Numbered from the stretch's first letter, positions 18,018 through 28,495 are shown. The stretch is DNA of 64,000 bases from DAIDKA01 sp963708865 (GCA_963708865.1 CAVPUC010000008.1:558001-622000); one strand, 5' to 3'. Made by a program: numbers and translations. Notes: generated from the letters alone by a model not told the origin.

Positions 18018-19388
18018 ATGAAAATCGTCATTCTGGGAGCGGGGCAGGTCGGCAGGACGGTTGCCTACCAGCTGTCCCGAGAAGAGGCCAACGAAGTCAC
18101 CGTGGTGGATGTCAACGAGGATGTCCTGCGGGATCTGCAGGACCGCATCGACATCCGCACCGTTGCCGGCAATGGCGCCTATCCCTCGGTACTGGAGGCC
18201 GCCGGTGCCGCGGAGGCCGATATCCTCATCGCGCTCACCAACAGCGATGAAGTGAACATCATGGCCTGTGAGGTGGCGGATACGCTGTTCCGCACGCCCA
18301 CCAAGATCGCCCGCATCCGCTCCGCTGAATACACGACCCGACCGGAGCTTTTCAGCGACGATGCGCTGGCGGTGGATTTCTTCATCAGCCCCGAGCGGCT
18401 GGTCACGGAGTACATCGAGCGACTGGTGAACTTTCCGGGCACGCTGCAGGTGCTCGATTTCGCCGATGGCAAGGTGCGCCTGGTCGGCGTGCGCGCCCAC
18501 CGCGACGGCAAGCTGGTCGGCCAGCGGCTGCGGGAACTGCGCGAGCACATCCCGAGCACCGAGGCGCGCATTGTCGCGATCTATCGCAAGGGCGGCGCGG
18601 TCCGCCCCGAGGGGGAAACCATCATCGAGGATGGCGATGAGGTGTTCTTCCTGGCCGGGCGCGACTACATCCGGCGTGTCATGACCGAGATGCGCAAGGA
18701 CGAAAGTCCGATGCGTCGCATCGTCATCGCCGGCGGCGGCAACATCGGCTTGCGCCTGGCGCGCGCCTTGGAGAAAACCAGTCAGGTGAAATTGATCGAG
18801 CGTGACGCAACGCGCGCGCGCCGCGTGGCGGAGTTGCTCGAGAACACGATTGTGCTGCATGGGGATGCGGCCGATGAGGAGCTGCTGATTGAAGAGAATA
18901 TCGACAGCACCGATGTGTTCGCGGCGCTCACCAATTCCGAGGAGGCCAACATTCTCTCCGCCATGCTCGCCAAGCGCCTCGGGGCCCGCAAGGTGATGGC
19001 ACTGATCAACAAACCCTCGTACGCGGAACTGATGGAGAGCGGCAGTATCGACATCGCGATCTCACCGCAGACCATCACCATCGGGTCGCTCTTGGAACAC
19101 GTGCGGCGCGGCGATGTGGTCAAGGTGCACTCGCTGCGCCGCGGTTCGGCCGAGGCGCTCGAGGCGATCGTGCATGGCACCGAGGCAACCTCCCGCGTCA
19201 TCGGCCGACGGGTGGAGGAGCTGAAGCTGCCCGAGGGCGCCTCCATCGGCGCCATCGTGCGCGGCGATGAGGTCATCATGTGTCACCACGACACCGTCGT
19301 GCAGGCCGATGACCATGTGATCCTGTTCCTCTCGGATCGGCGTCACGTGGACGCGATCGAGCGCCTCTTCACCGGCCCGGCGCGCTAG
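18018..19388 (+). CDS. trkA: Trk potassium system NAD-binding protein TrkA
   Basis: Peripheral cytoplasmic regulatory subunit of the TrkAH potassium importer. It contains two tandem RCK units, each with a Rossmann motif: GAGQVGRTVA at residues 7-16 and GGGNIGLRLA near 240, followed by TrkA-C domains. It has 456 residues, typical of the duplicated form. It lies 14 bases after uvrD and 11 bases before trkH, so the transport genes are probably co-transcribed. Confidence 0.95.
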   Translation: MKIVILGAGQVGRTVAYQLSREEANEVTVVDVNEDVLRDLQDRIDIRTVAGNGAYPSVLEAAGAAEADILIALTNSDEVNIMACEVADTLFRTPTKIARIRSAEYTTRPELFSDDALAVDFFISPERLVTEYIERLVNFPGTLQVLDFADGKVRLVGVRAHRDGKLVGQRLRELREHIPSTEARIVAIYRKGGAVRPEGETIIEDGDEVFFLAGRDYIRRVMTEMRKDESPMRRIVIAGGGNIGLRLARALEKTSQVKLIERDATRARRVAELLENTIVLHGDAADEELLIEENIDSTDVFAALTNSEEANILSAMLAKRLGARKVMALINKPSYAELMESGSIDIAISPQTITIGSLLEHVRRGDVVKVHSLRRGSAEALEAIVHGTEATSRVIGRRVEELKLPEGASIGAIVRGDEVIMCHHDTVVQADDHVILFLSDRRHVDAIERLFTGPAR

Positions 19389-19399
19389 AGGCGCCGCGC

Positions 19400-20848
19400 G
19401 TGCTCGGGGTCATCAACGTCCTGGGTCTGATCCTCACCGCCTTCGGCGCGACCTTCGTGCTGCCGCTGCTGACGGCGCTGCTCACCGCGGACGGCACGGC
19501 CGGCACTTTTCTGCTGAGCGGGCTTGCGACTGCCGGTATCGGCTTCTGCATCGCCGCGGCCACCAAGCGTCACGCCCGCGAGCTCAAGCCCCGCGACGGG
19601 TTCCTGCTGGTGACCCTGGGCTGGGCGCTCATGTCGGCCGCCGCCACCATTCCGTTGTTGCTGCTCATTCCGCATCTGACCTTCACCGAAGCGTACTTCG
19701 AGACCATGTCGGGCCTGACCACGACCGGCGCGACCATGCTCACGGGTCTGGACCATCTGGCGCCGGCCATCAATGTCTGGCGCTGCAGCCTGCACTGGTT
19801 CGGCGGCCTGGGCATCATCGTGCTGGCCGTCGCGGTGCTGCCGCTCCTGGGCGTGGGCGGCATGGCGATCTACAAGGCCGAGACGCCCGGGCCCATGAAG
19901 GACGACAAGATCACCCCGCGCATCACCGGGACCGCCAAGTCCTTGTGGCTGGTGTACTGCGCCATCACCGCGGTCGGCATCATCGCGCTGCGCCTGGCGG
20001 GGATGTCGTGGCTGGATGCGGTGTGCCACTGTTTCTCCGCGGTCGGCCTGGGCGCCTTCTCCACGCACGATGCCAACATCGCGTATTTCCACTCCCCGGC
20101 CATCGAGCTCACCCTGTGCGCGCTGATCATTGTCGCGTCCTTGAGTTTCTCGCGGCACTTCCTCGCGCTGCGGCAGTTGTCGCTGGCGCCATACACCCGC
20201 GATCCCGAGGCGCGTGCGGTGCTGGTGGTGCTGGCCGTGAGCGTGCTGGGGGTGGCGATGGTGCTGGAGTTCCATCACACCTACCCGACCTTTGGCCTGG
20301 GCCTGCGCCACGCGCTGTTCAACGTGGTGTCCATCGCCACGACCTCAGGGATGGTGTCGCAGGACTATTCGAAGTGGCCGGTATTCGCGCCCTACTGGAT
20401 GGTGTTCTTGTCCTGCATCGTCTCGAGCACCGGGTCGGCCGGCGGTGGCATCAAGATGTTCCGTACCCTGCTGCTGGCGCGCCAGGCCGGACGGGAGTTG
20501 AAACTCCTGGTGCACCCGAGCGCGGTGGCGCCGGTGCGCATCGGCGGTCGTGCGGTCCCGGATCGGGTCTGCAACTCCGTGCTCGCGTTCATTTTTTTGT
20601 ATTTCATGACGGCCGTTGTGCTGATCTTTGCGCTCCTGCTGTCGGGTCTGGACTTTCAAACCGCAATGGGTGCCATACTGGCGTCATTGAACAATACCGG
20701 CGCAGGGCTGGGCGGCGTGGGTCCCGGACACACCTACCAGGCATTGAGCGGCTTCCAGGCCTGGATCTGCACCCTGGCGATGCTGCTGGGCCGGCTGGAG
20801 ATCTTCAGCGTGCTGGTACTGTTCACGCAAACCTTCTGGCGCAAATGA
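19400..20848 (+). CDS. trkH: Trk potassium uptake membrane protein TrkH
   Basis: Ion-conducting subunit of the Trk potassium importer, 482 residues with four repeated membrane-pore-membrane units. Selectivity-filter segments are visible, including ETMSGLTTTGATML, CFSAVGLGAFSTHD, IATTSGMV and LNNTGAGLGGVGPG. The start is GTG 19400. It sits next to its regulatory partner trkA. The usual SSTGSAGGGIKMFR segment is intact. Confidence 0.95.
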   Translation: MLGVINVLGLILTAFGATFVLPLLTALLTADGTAGTFLLSGLATAGIGFCIAAATKRHARELKPRDGFLLVTLGWALMSAAATIPLLLLIPHLTFTEAYFETMSGLTTTGATMLTGLDHLAPAINVWRCSLHWFGGLGIIVLAVAVLPLLGVGGMAIYKAETPGPMKDDKITPRITGTAKSLWLVYCAITAVGIIALRLAGMSWLDAVCHCFSAVGLGAFSTHDANIAYFHSPAIELTLCALIIVASLSFSRHFLALRQLSLAPYTRDPEARAVLVVLAVSVLGVAMVLEFHHTYPTFGLGLRHALFNVVSIATTSGMVSQDYSKWPVFAPYWMVFLSCIVSSTGSAGGGIKMFRTLLLARQAGRELKLLVHPSAVAPVRIGGRAVPDRVCNSVLAFIFLYFMTAVVLIFALLLSGLDFQTAMGAILASLNNTGAGLGGVGPGHTYQALSGFQAWICTLAMLLGRLEIFSVLVLFTQTFWRK

Positions 20849-20867
20849 CCCAAAGTTCACGGTCTGT

Positions 20868-21323
20868 ATGACGGCCCCTGCTCGCGAAATCCTGGTCGGC
20901 TCCGACCAATACGAAGTGGTGACGGACGATGTGCTGCTGCGCGCACAGCTCAGCTGCGCCATGGCGGTGTGCGTGTTCGATACGGTGGATGAGGCCGGCG
21001 CCTTGTTGCATCTGCGATTCGTCGAGCGCCACGGGACCAATCCGGACGTGACGGACACCACGCTTGCGACTGAACTTTTATTGTTGGATCGCTGCGTGCA
21101 GGTGCTGCGCACCGCAGCGCCGCAGGCCCGTGCACTCAAGGCGCGCATCGTGGTGCATCTGCCCGCCAACAGCCCGGCACGCAGCGCGTGCGAAAGCATG
21201 CTCACCCTGGTCGGGCATTTCATGCACGACATCGGCGCCGAGCTTGAGCCCGTGGACCGCGCTAGCGGCGCGCCGCGCGAAGTCGTGTTCAGGCCCTGCA
21301 TGGGAACGCTGCAGATTCGCTAG
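20868..21323 (+). CDS. CheD-like protein
   Basis: A 151-residue protein whose start (VGSDQYEVVTDDVLLRAQLS) and end (EVVFRPCMGTLQIR) follow the CheD pattern. CheD is a glutamine deamidase acting on chemoreceptors; the catalytic Cys and His have likely counterparts in QLSCAMAVCVFD and GALLHLRFV. No chemotaxis or receptor gene is nearby, so the substrate may be unrelated to motility, or the protein may keep only the fold. It ends in a three-base convergent overlap with pyrF. The assignment rests on motif order and not on a profile search. Confidence 0.5.
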   Translation: MTAPAREILVGSDQYEVVTDDVLLRAQLSCAMAVCVFDTVDEAGALLHLRFVERHGTNPDVTDTTLATELLLLDRCVQVLRTAAPQARALKARIVVHLPANSPARSACESMLTLVGHFMHDIGAELEPVDRASGAPREVVFRPCMGTLQIR

Positions 21324-22147
21324 CTGCCGTGCCCCGCGCGATACAGATTGATGTGGTCGCGCAGCGTGCGCGTGGCGGTGCGCGCCGCCTCGATCCAGGT
21401 GTCATCGCTGGCCGCGTACAGGATGGCACGCGATGAACTCACCATCAGTCCATCCCCGGCCGGCGTCTGTCCGTGAGTTACCACGGCCTGCACATCACCC
21501 CCCTGCGCACCGACGCCGGGCACCAGAAACGGCATGTCCCCGCTCAGGGCCCGAACCCGCGCCAGCTCGTGCGGATAGGTGGCGCCGACCACCAAGGCGC
21601 AGTTGCCGCGCGCGTTCCAGCGGCTCACCGCCAGTTGCGCGACGACTTCGTAAAGCTTGCCGTTGCCGGTGTCCAGGTCCTGCAGATCGGCGGCGCCAGG
21701 ATTGGAAGTGCGGCACAGCACAATCACCCCGCGATCCTCGTAGGCGAGGAACGGCTCCAGCGAATCCGTGCCCAGATAGGGATTGACCGTCACGGCATCC
21801 GCGCCATAGCGCTCGAAGGCCTCGATGGCGTAGCGGCGGGCGGTATTGCCGACATCGCCGCGCTTGCTGTCCAGAATGACCGGAATGCCCGGGTGGTGCT
21901 GATGGATGTATTCGATGGTGCGCTCGAGCTGGTCCTCGGCGTCATAGGCCGCGTAATGGGCGAATTGCGGCTTGTAGGCGCAGACCAGGTCCGCGGTCGC
22001 ATCGATGATGGCGCGGTTGAACTGGAAGATCGGCGAGGCCTGGCCGGCGAGCTGCGTGGGAAAGCGTTCGAGTTCCGGATCCAGGCCCACGCAGACCAGT
22101 GAGTCATTGCGCGCCCAGGCCCCCTTGAGCTGTTCCAGGAACGTCAT
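21320..22147 (-). CDS. pyrF: Orotidine 5'-phosphate decarboxylase PyrF (long form)
   Basis: Final enzyme of UMP synthesis. The 275-residue protein is the longer type-2 form, with the catalytic VILDSKRGDVGNTARRYA segment and the phosphate-binding LVPGVGAQGGD loop near the C-terminus. The ATG at 22147 gives MTFLEQLKGAW and overlaps the mnmG stop by four bases, so translation is probably coupled to mnmG, an uncommon pairing. An open frame extending further upstream is the mnmG coding sequence read in another frame. Confidence 0.93.
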   Translation of the reverse strand: MTFLEQLKGAWARNDSLVCVGLDPELERFPTQLAGQASPIFQFNRAIIDATADLVCAYKPQFAHYAAYDAEDQLERTIEYIHQHHPGIPVILDSKRGDVGNTARRYAIEAFERYGADAVTVNPYLGTDSLEPFLAYEDRGVIVLCRTSNPGAADLQDLDTGNGKLYEVVAQLAVSRWNARGNCALVVGATYPHELARVRALSGDMPFLVPGVGAQGGDVQAVVTHGQTPAGDGLMVSSSRAILYAASDDTWIEAARTATRTLRDHINLYRAGHGS

Positions 22148-24049
22148 GCGACCCGGCTGCCGGCGTACTTCTTCAGATACACGAGCAGGATGGAAATGGC
22201 AGCGGGCGTGACGCCCGGAATGCGCGCTGCCTGCCCGAGCGATGCCGGCCGCACCTCGCTTAAGCGCTGGCGCACCTCCGTGGACAGTCCCGGCACCTGG
22301 CCGTAATCCAGCCCGACGGGCATGCGGGTCGACTCGCTGCGCGACTGGCGCTCGACCTCCTGGTTCTGGCGCTCGATATAGCCTTCGTACTTCGCCGTCA
22401 CTTCCATCTGCAGCGCGACCTGCGCCGGCAGGCGCTCGTCCACCTGCTCCCACGCCGGCGCGCCCACCAGCTCAATGACATCGGCATAGCTGACCCCCGG
22501 GCGACGCAGCAGCTCCAAGGCGCTGTAGTCGCGGGCGGGCGCCACGCCCGCCAGCACCCGCTCGCTCCACGCGGCTCGGGACCTGTTCGGGCTTCAGGCG
22601 GCGGGCCGACAGGCGGCCCAACTCCTCGCGCGTCAGCGCGGCGCGTTCGTTGAACAGCCGCCAGCGCGCCTCCTCCACCAGACCCAGCTCATGACCGATC
22701 GGGGTCAGGCGCAGATCCGCATTGTCTTCGCGCAGCAGCAGCCGGTGCTCGGCGCGGCTGGTGAACATGCGATAGGGCTCGGTGGCGCCGCGCGTGACCA
22801 GGTCATCGACCAGGACGCCCAGATACGCCTCACTGCGTTTCGGAATCCAAGGTGCCTGCCCGCGCACCTGCTGCACGGCATTGATGCCGGCCAAGAGGCC
22901 CTGCGCCGCGGCTTCCTCATAGCCGGTCGTGCCGTTGATCTGACCGGCGAAGAACAGGCCGCCGATGGCCCGAGTCTGCAAGGACGCCGACAGCTCGCGC
23001 GGGTCGAAGAAGTCGTATTCGATGGCATAGCCGGGGCGGGTCAGGTGCGCCTGCTCGAAGCCGCGGATGCTGCGCACCAGTTCGTACTGCACATCGAAGG
23101 GCAGGCTCGTGGAGATGCCGTTGGGGTACACCTCGTGAGTGTCCAGGCCCTCGGGCTCGACAAAGATCTGGTGCGAGGTCTTGTCCGCGAAGCGCACGAC
23201 CTTGTCCTCAACCGACGGGCAATAGCGTGGCCCCACCCCTTCAATGGCCCCGGTAAACAGCGGCGAGCGATCGGTGGCTTGGCGGATGATGGCGTGCGTG
23301 CGCTCGTTAGTCGCAGTAATGAAACAGTTCACCTGCTTTGGATGGTCACTGGCGCGCCCGAGGAACGAAAACACCGGCACCGGGACATCGCCCGGCTGGG
23401 CCTGCAACACCGAATAGTCGATGGTGCGACCGTCGATGCGCGGCGGCGTGCCGGTCTTGAGCCGACCGACGCGCAGGTTCAGCGCCCGCAGCCGCTCGGC
23501 CAGTCGATTGGACGGGGGGTCCCCGGCGCGGCCGCCCGGGTACTGATCGAGACCCACATGGATGCGCCCGCCCAAGAACGTGCCGACCGTCAGCACCACG
23601 GTGGGCGCCTCGAACACAATGCCCGAGACGGTGACGACGCCGCGCACCTGCTGGTCCTCGATCACGAGGTCCGCGGCCTCCTGCTGGAAGAGCGACAGAT
23701 GGGGCGTGTTCTCGAGCGTGTGGCGGATGAACTGCCGATAGCGCTGCCGGTCGGCCTGGGCGCGGGTGGCGCGCACCGCGGGCCCCTTGCTCGCATTCAG
23801 CGTTCGAAACTGGATACCGGCGTGATCGGCGGCGCGCGCCATGATGCCGCCCAGGGCATCGATCTCGCGCACCAGGTGTCCCTTGCCGATGCCGCCGATC
23901 GCCGGGTTGCAACTCATCTGCCCCAGCGTCTCGATGCTGTGGGTCAGGAGCAGGGTGCGCGCACCCCGCCGCGCCGCCGCCAGCGCCGCCTCGGTTCCGG
24001 CATGGCCGCCGCCAATGACGATCACTTCAAAGGTGGACGAGAATCGCAT
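22144..24049 (-). CDS. mnmG: tRNA uridine-5-carboxymethylaminomethyl synthesis enzyme MnmG (frameshift)
   Basis: FAD enzyme that, with MnmE, modifies U34 of several tRNAs. The N-terminal GGGHAGTEAALAAARRG nucleotide-binding motif and CNPAIGGIGKGHLVREIDALGG are textbook MnmG. The frame breaks near 22577: after RRLKPEQVP the reading shifts, and skipping one base restores AWSERVLAGVAPARDY through the C-terminal helical domain that contacts MnmE, ending at TGA 22144. The restored length is about 634 residues. mnmE lies 5.4 kb away on the same strand, not adjacent, and rsmG/parAB are missing here. Confidence 0.9.
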
Positions 24050-24059
24050 GAGGTATTGT

Positions 24060-25585
24060 ATGCAGCCCCGCCCGCGGGCGCACAGCCGAGCGAAAAATTT
24101 GGCGCGGATTTCAGCCCTGACCGCTTATGTCCTGCTGCTGGCATGGCCGGCCCTGGCAACCAGCGCGACCCCGGCTCCGACCCTGACGCTCAGCCCCTGT
24201 CGTCTCACGCATCCCAGCCAGCTGGTGTCGGTTGAGGCCCAGTGCGGAAAGCTTGCCGTGGCGGAGAACCCGGCGGCGCCGGCGGGCCGGCACATCAACC
24301 TGTTCGTGGCCCGCATCCCCGCCGTCAACGAGCACGGTCATCCGGATCCGCTGTTCCTGCTCGCGGGGGGGCCGGGGCTTGCGGCCACGACTTTCTATAC
24401 GGGGGTTGCGCCGGTTTTCGAGCACCTGCACCGCGATCGGGACATCGTGCTGGTGGACCAGCGCGGCACGGGCGCCTCCAATGCCTTGAACTGTGCGGAT
24501 GCGGCAGACCCTGAGGCACCGGAATCCCCAGCCGTGGTCACGCAGGAAGCGCGCCGCTGTCTGACCGCACTGGCGGGACAGGCCAACGTGGCCGACTACA
24601 CCACTTCGCTTGCGGTGCGCGACCTCGACGCCGTGCGCGCCGCGCTCGGCTACACGACCATCAATCTTTACGGCGGCTCCTACGGCACACGGGTGGCGCA
24701 GCACTATCTGCGCCGCTATCCCGAACACACCCGCAGCGTCATCCTCGATGGCGTCGTGCCGCCGCAGATGACGTTGGGCGCCTCGCTCGCGCTGGATGCG
24801 CAAAGCGCGCTGCAACGGATCTTTGCCCGCTGTGTCGCCGATGCCGCCTGCCACGGGCGGTTCGGCGATCCGAACACGACTTTCAATGCCCTGCTGATGC
24901 GATTGCAGGCGCAGACAGTCGCCGTCACCGTGCCGGATCCCTTCACCGGCCAGCCGCGCAAGCTCACTTTCGATGCCGCGGCCCTGGGCACCGTCGTGCG
25001 CCTGGCGAGCTACTCCACTGAAGAGGCCGCGCTCTTGCCCCTGGCGTTGGATGAGGCGCAGGCGCGCAGCGACTTCAATCCGCTCGCCGGTCTGCTGCTG
25101 CAGGTCACCCACTCCCTGGACAACCTCATCGCCGTCGGCATGCACAACAGCGTGGTGTGCGCGGAGGACGTGGCCGATTACGGCGTCTCGCCCGAAGATC
25201 GCGCGCAGCTGGCGCGCACCTACATGGGCACCGCGCCGCTGGCGGCCCTGCAAGCCGTCTGCGCGCTGTGGCCGCGCGGGCCGGTCGATGCGGACTTTCA
25301 TCAACCGTTGCATTCCAACCGGCCGGTGCTGCTGCTCTCGGGCAGCGATGATCCCGTCACCCCGCCTGCCTATGCCGCGCAGGCGGCGCAGGGGCCTGCC
25401 CAACAGTTTACAGGTGGTGGTGGCCGGCATGAGCCACGGGCAGATCACGGTGCCCTGCGCCGCGCGGCTCTTGACCCGCTTCATCGAGCTCGGACAGCGT
25501 GCAGGGTCTGGATGCGGAAGTGGCGTGTGTCGGCCAAAGCGTGCCCACCGCCTTTGTCACCTCCTTCACCGGCTCGCCACCGTGA
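24060..25585 (+). CDS. Exported alpha/beta hydrolase with TAP-like C-terminus (two frameshifts)
   Basis: Secreted serine hydrolase of the proline iminopeptidase/tripeptidyl aminopeptidase type. There is an N-terminal signal (TAYVLLLAWPALA), oxyanion LLAGGPGLAAT, nucleophile elbow YGGSYGTRVA and acidic residue in GSDDPVTPP. The catalytic histidine, in VVVAGMSHGQI, is recovered only if one extra base near 25392 is skipped; a second near 25490 restores the tail VQGLDAEVACVGQSVPTAF and the TGA at 25583-25585. The full length is about 508 residues. The start is uncertain: ATG 24048 and 24060 both lie at the divergent mnmG start. Confidence 0.75.
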
Positions 25586-26319
25586 TTGAAGCCAGGCACC
25601 TGCACAAGCGGTTCGGCCCGGTGACGGCGGTGCAGGATGTGTCCTTCACGGCCAGGGATGGTTGCATCACGGGGCTCCTGGGGCCGAACGGCGCCGGTAA
25701 ATCCACCACCCTGCGCATGCTGTATACCGTGCTGAAACCCGATTCAGGGGATGCCTTCATCGATGGCATCAGCGTTCGCGAGCAGTCGCTCCAAGCGCGC
25801 CGGCGGATGGGCGTGTTGCCGCACGGCGCGGGCGTCTACCCGCATCTGACCGCGCGCGAGAACATCGAGTACTTTGGTGATCTGCACGGCCTCGGGCGCG
25901 CCGATTGCGCGCAGCGCGCCGCGCAGATGATCGAGCTTCTGGAGATGGCGGATTTCGCCGACCGCCACACCAAGGGGTTTTCCCAGGGTCAGCGCCTGAA
26001 GACGGCGCTGGCGCGCGCGCTGGTGCACGGACCGCAGAACATCCTGCTGGATGAGCCCACCAATGGTCTGGATGTGATGGCGGTGCGCAACTTGCGCACG
26101 CTGCTGCAGAAGCTCAAGGCCAGCGGCCGCTGCATCCTGCTCTCCAGTCATGTGATGCAGGAAGTCGCGGCCTTGTGTGACGAGGTAGCGGTGATCGCCG
26201 CCGGCAAGGTGGTGGCCGCCGGCACGCCGCAGGAGCTGCGCGCGCGGGCTGGAACGCCCGATCTGGAAGAGGCCTTCGTGCGCTTTCTCGACACTGCGGC
26301 GGGCCTGCCCGGTGCGTGA
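25582..26319 (+). CDS. ABC transporter ATP-binding protein (NatA-like)
   Basis: ATPase subunit of an ABC-2 type exporter, 245 residues. Walker A is GPNGAGKST, the signature is FSQGQRLKTALARAL (SQGQ in place of the canonical SGGQ), Walker B is NILLDEPTNGLD, and the switch histidine is in LLSSHVMQEV. The GTG start at 25582 overlaps the stop of the hydrolase gene, which points to an operon. Closest by layout to the sodium exporter ATPase NatA, but the substrate is inferred only from gene order with a NatB-like permease. Confidence 0.85.
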   Translation: MIEARHLHKRFGPVTAVQDVSFTARDGCITGLLGPNGAGKSTTLRMLYTVLKPDSGDAFIDGISVREQSLQARRRMGVLPHGAGVYPHLTARENIEYFGDLHGLGRADCAQRAAQMIELLEMADFADRHTKGFSQGQRLKTALARALVHGPQNILLDEPTNGLDVMAVRNLRTLLQKLKASGRCILLSSHVMQEVAALCDEVAVIAAGKVVAAGTPQELRARAGTPDLEEAFVRFLDTAAGLPGA

Positions 26320-27490
26320 CCTGCTGACGGTATTTCGCAAGGAGCTGCGGGAGAACCTGCGAGACCGCCGCAGCCTGCTCTCCGCCCTGCTGTTCGGCAC
26401 CGTGGTGATGCCGCTCTTGGTGGCGCTCTTGGTCAATCTCACCGTGCGCCGCGGGCAGACCCAGGACAGCAAGCCCGTCGCGCTCGCCGTCGTGCATGCC
26501 GAGCGCGCGCCGAATCTGGTGGCCGATCTGCGGCAGTTCCGCCTCGACGTCGTCAACGCGGAGCTGGATGATGCCGCGGCGCGCGCTGCCATCCACCGCC
26601 AGCAGCACCGCATCATCCTCGTGATTCCGGATAACTATGCGAGCCAGCTGTCGCAGGGTTTGCCGGCGCCCCTGCTCCTGTATACCGATTCCTCGGATTC
26701 GGCGGGCGCCGCCGAGGTGGCGCGCGTGCGCGCCGTATTGGGCCACCACGCCTCCGAGATCACGCGGCTGCGGCTCATGGCCCGCGGCATCGACCCGATG
26801 GTGCTGTCGGCCCTCGCCATCCAGGACGTTGACGTCGCCACCCCGACCAGCCGTTCGGTGCTGATTCTCGGCACCCTCACGGTCATCATCCTGATGACCA
26901 TGCTCATGGGTGGCCTGCACATTGTGCTCGATGCCACTGCCGGCGAACGCGAGCGCGGTTCGCTCGAGCCGCTGCTGACCGTTCCGGTGCGCCGCGAACT
27001 GCTGATCTACGGCAAGATCCTGGCGGCTTGCGTGTTCATGCTCCTGTCCCTGACCTTGAGTGTCTGCGCCATGGCCCTGACGCTGCGCCATGTGGGACTG
27101 GAACAGCTCGGCATGAATCAGAACCTGGGCGTCGTCAAGATTCTGGAACTCATTGGCTGTTGCGTGCCGCTCGCGCCGTTCGGCGCTTCCCTCATGACCA
27201 TCGTGGCGGCCTATACGCGCAGTTACCGCGAGGCGCAGACCTACGTGGGTTTGATTCTCGCAATTCCGACCGTGCCGTTGATCTTCGCCAGTGCCTTGGG
27301 TCTGCGGCCCACGGCGTGGCTCATGATGATTCCCTCGCTCAGTCAGCATTTCATGGTCATCGCGCTGTTGCGCGCGGAACCCGTCTCGACGCTCTACGCG
27401 GCACTGTCGGTGAGCGTGTCGCTGGTGCTCGGGGTCGCCGCGGCGCACGTTGCGGGGCGGCTGTACCACCGCGAAGCGTTGCTGGGATAA
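26312..27490 (+). CDS. ABC-2 type permease (NatB-like)
   Basis: Membrane subunit of the exporter, 392 residues. One helix near residues 20-45 is followed by an extracytoplasmic domain (about 50-180) and five to six helices from residue 185 onward, the arrangement of NatB/ABC2_membrane_3 proteins. ATAGERERGSLEPLLTVPV is the conserved cytoplasmic coupling segment. The GTG start overlaps the ATPase gene by eight bases. Together with the ATPase it could extrude sodium, a drug or a peptide. Confidence 0.85.
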   Translation: MRDLLTVFRKELRENLRDRRSLLSALLFGTVVMPLLVALLVNLTVRRGQTQDSKPVALAVVHAERAPNLVADLRQFRLDVVNAELDDAAARAAIHRQQHRIILVIPDNYASQLSQGLPAPLLLYTDSSDSAGAAEVARVRAVLGHHASEITRLRLMARGIDPMVLSALAIQDVDVATPTSRSVLILGTLTVIILMTMLMGGLHIVLDATAGERERGSLEPLLTVPVRRELLIYGKILAACVFMLLSLTLSVCAMALTLRHVGLEQLGMNQNLGVVKILELIGCCVPLAPFGASLMTIVAAYTRSYREAQTYVGLILAIPTVPLIFASALGLRPTAWLMMIPSLSQHFMVIALLRAEPVSTLYAALSVSVSLVLGVAAAHVAGRLYHREALLG

Positions 27491-27523
27491 GATGCTGACA
27501 ATGGCTTAAACCGGGCTGCGCCA

Positions 27524-28495
27524 ATGTCAGCGGATGGATTGGTTGAGCTTACGCGTTATGTGATCTTGCCGTTGCTGCTGATCGCTTTTTACGCACTCAG
27601 CGGCTGGATGGCGGGGACCACCGTTGCTCGCGTCTTCCCGGCCTACAACCTGGTTTTGCTGCTGCTGGCCTTGGTTATCGTGGAACGCGTCTATTCGTAC
27701 CGTCGCGCGGTTTCTCAACGGCACGTGATCTGGCGGGATCTGATTTCGACGGCGGTCCAGTTGTTCGTCGTGGGCGCCGTGATGGGCGCGATCGTATTAC
27801 CGGTTTTGCGCTTCTTTCCGCACACTTTTCTCGGCCGCAGGTTTCTGTTTGGACTTGCGGATCAGTTGGGCCCGCTGTGGCTGCAAGTCCTGGCGGTTTT
27901 CTTGCTGTATGAGCTGTGGGGATACTGGATGCATCGCTTTCAGCATTACAACGAGTTTCTCTGGAAGCTTCACAGCTATCACCACACCGTGACCCATCTG
28001 CAGACATCCAATGTTCTTGTTTCCAACCCGCTCGATTACGCGCTGCGCAATGTGCTGGGAAGTCTTTTGCTCAGCATCGTCGGCTTCAATCCCATTGCGC
28101 TGGGTCTCGCGAGCATCCTTCGCCTGTACGCATTGTTTTCGCATTGCGGCGGCGATGTTAAGAGCGGCTGGTTGAACTACCTGTTCAATACACCGGAAGT
28201 GCATCGCTGGCATCACTCAGTCGCGTTTGCCGACGCCGAAAAATTCAGATACGGATGCAATTTCGGTGTCGGCGTCAGTTTCTGGGATATTGTCTTCGGA
28301 ACGTTCCTGTTGCCCAAGGATGAAACGGGGCAGCTGATCGCGCCGGCGCGCATCGGCCACCCCAGTGGCTATGCTGATGAGCCCAATTATCTGAAGGTAT
28401 TGCTGGCTGCCCGGGCGTTTCCTGCCATGGCGCGTCTGTTCGGCCACCGCGCCGAGCTGCCGTCCAGCCTGCCGAGTGATCCGGGCGGGGCTTAG
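27524..28495 (+). CDS. Sterol desaturase/fatty acid hydroxylase family membrane protein
   Basis: Di-iron membrane oxygenase of 323 residues with about five helices. The three histidine boxes are visible: HRFQH (near residue 143), HSYHH (near 156) and HRWHHS (near 228). Such enzymes hydroxylate or desaturate lipids, including carotenoids and sterol-like molecules; the substrate is not predictable. The gene stands alone between the ABC exporter and the minus-strand methyltransferase, with which its end overlaps by four bases. By eye it is less GC-rich at wobble positions than its neighbours, possibly reflecting acquisition. Confidence 0.85.
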   Translation: MSADGLVELTRYVILPLLLIAFYALSGWMAGTTVARVFPAYNLVLLLLALVIVERVYSYRRAVSQRHVIWRDLISTAVQLFVVGAVMGAIVLPVLRFFPHTFLGRRFLFGLADQLGPLWLQVLAVFLLYELWGYWMHRFQHYNEFLWKLHSYHHTVTHLQTSNVLVSNPLDYALRNVLGSLLLSIVGFNPIALGLASILRLYALFSHCGGDVKSGWLNYLFNTPEVHRWHHSVAFADAEKFRYGCNFGVGVSFWDIVFGTFLLPKDETGQLIAPARIGHPSGYADEPNYLKVLLAARAFPAMARLFGHRAELPSSLPSDPGGA

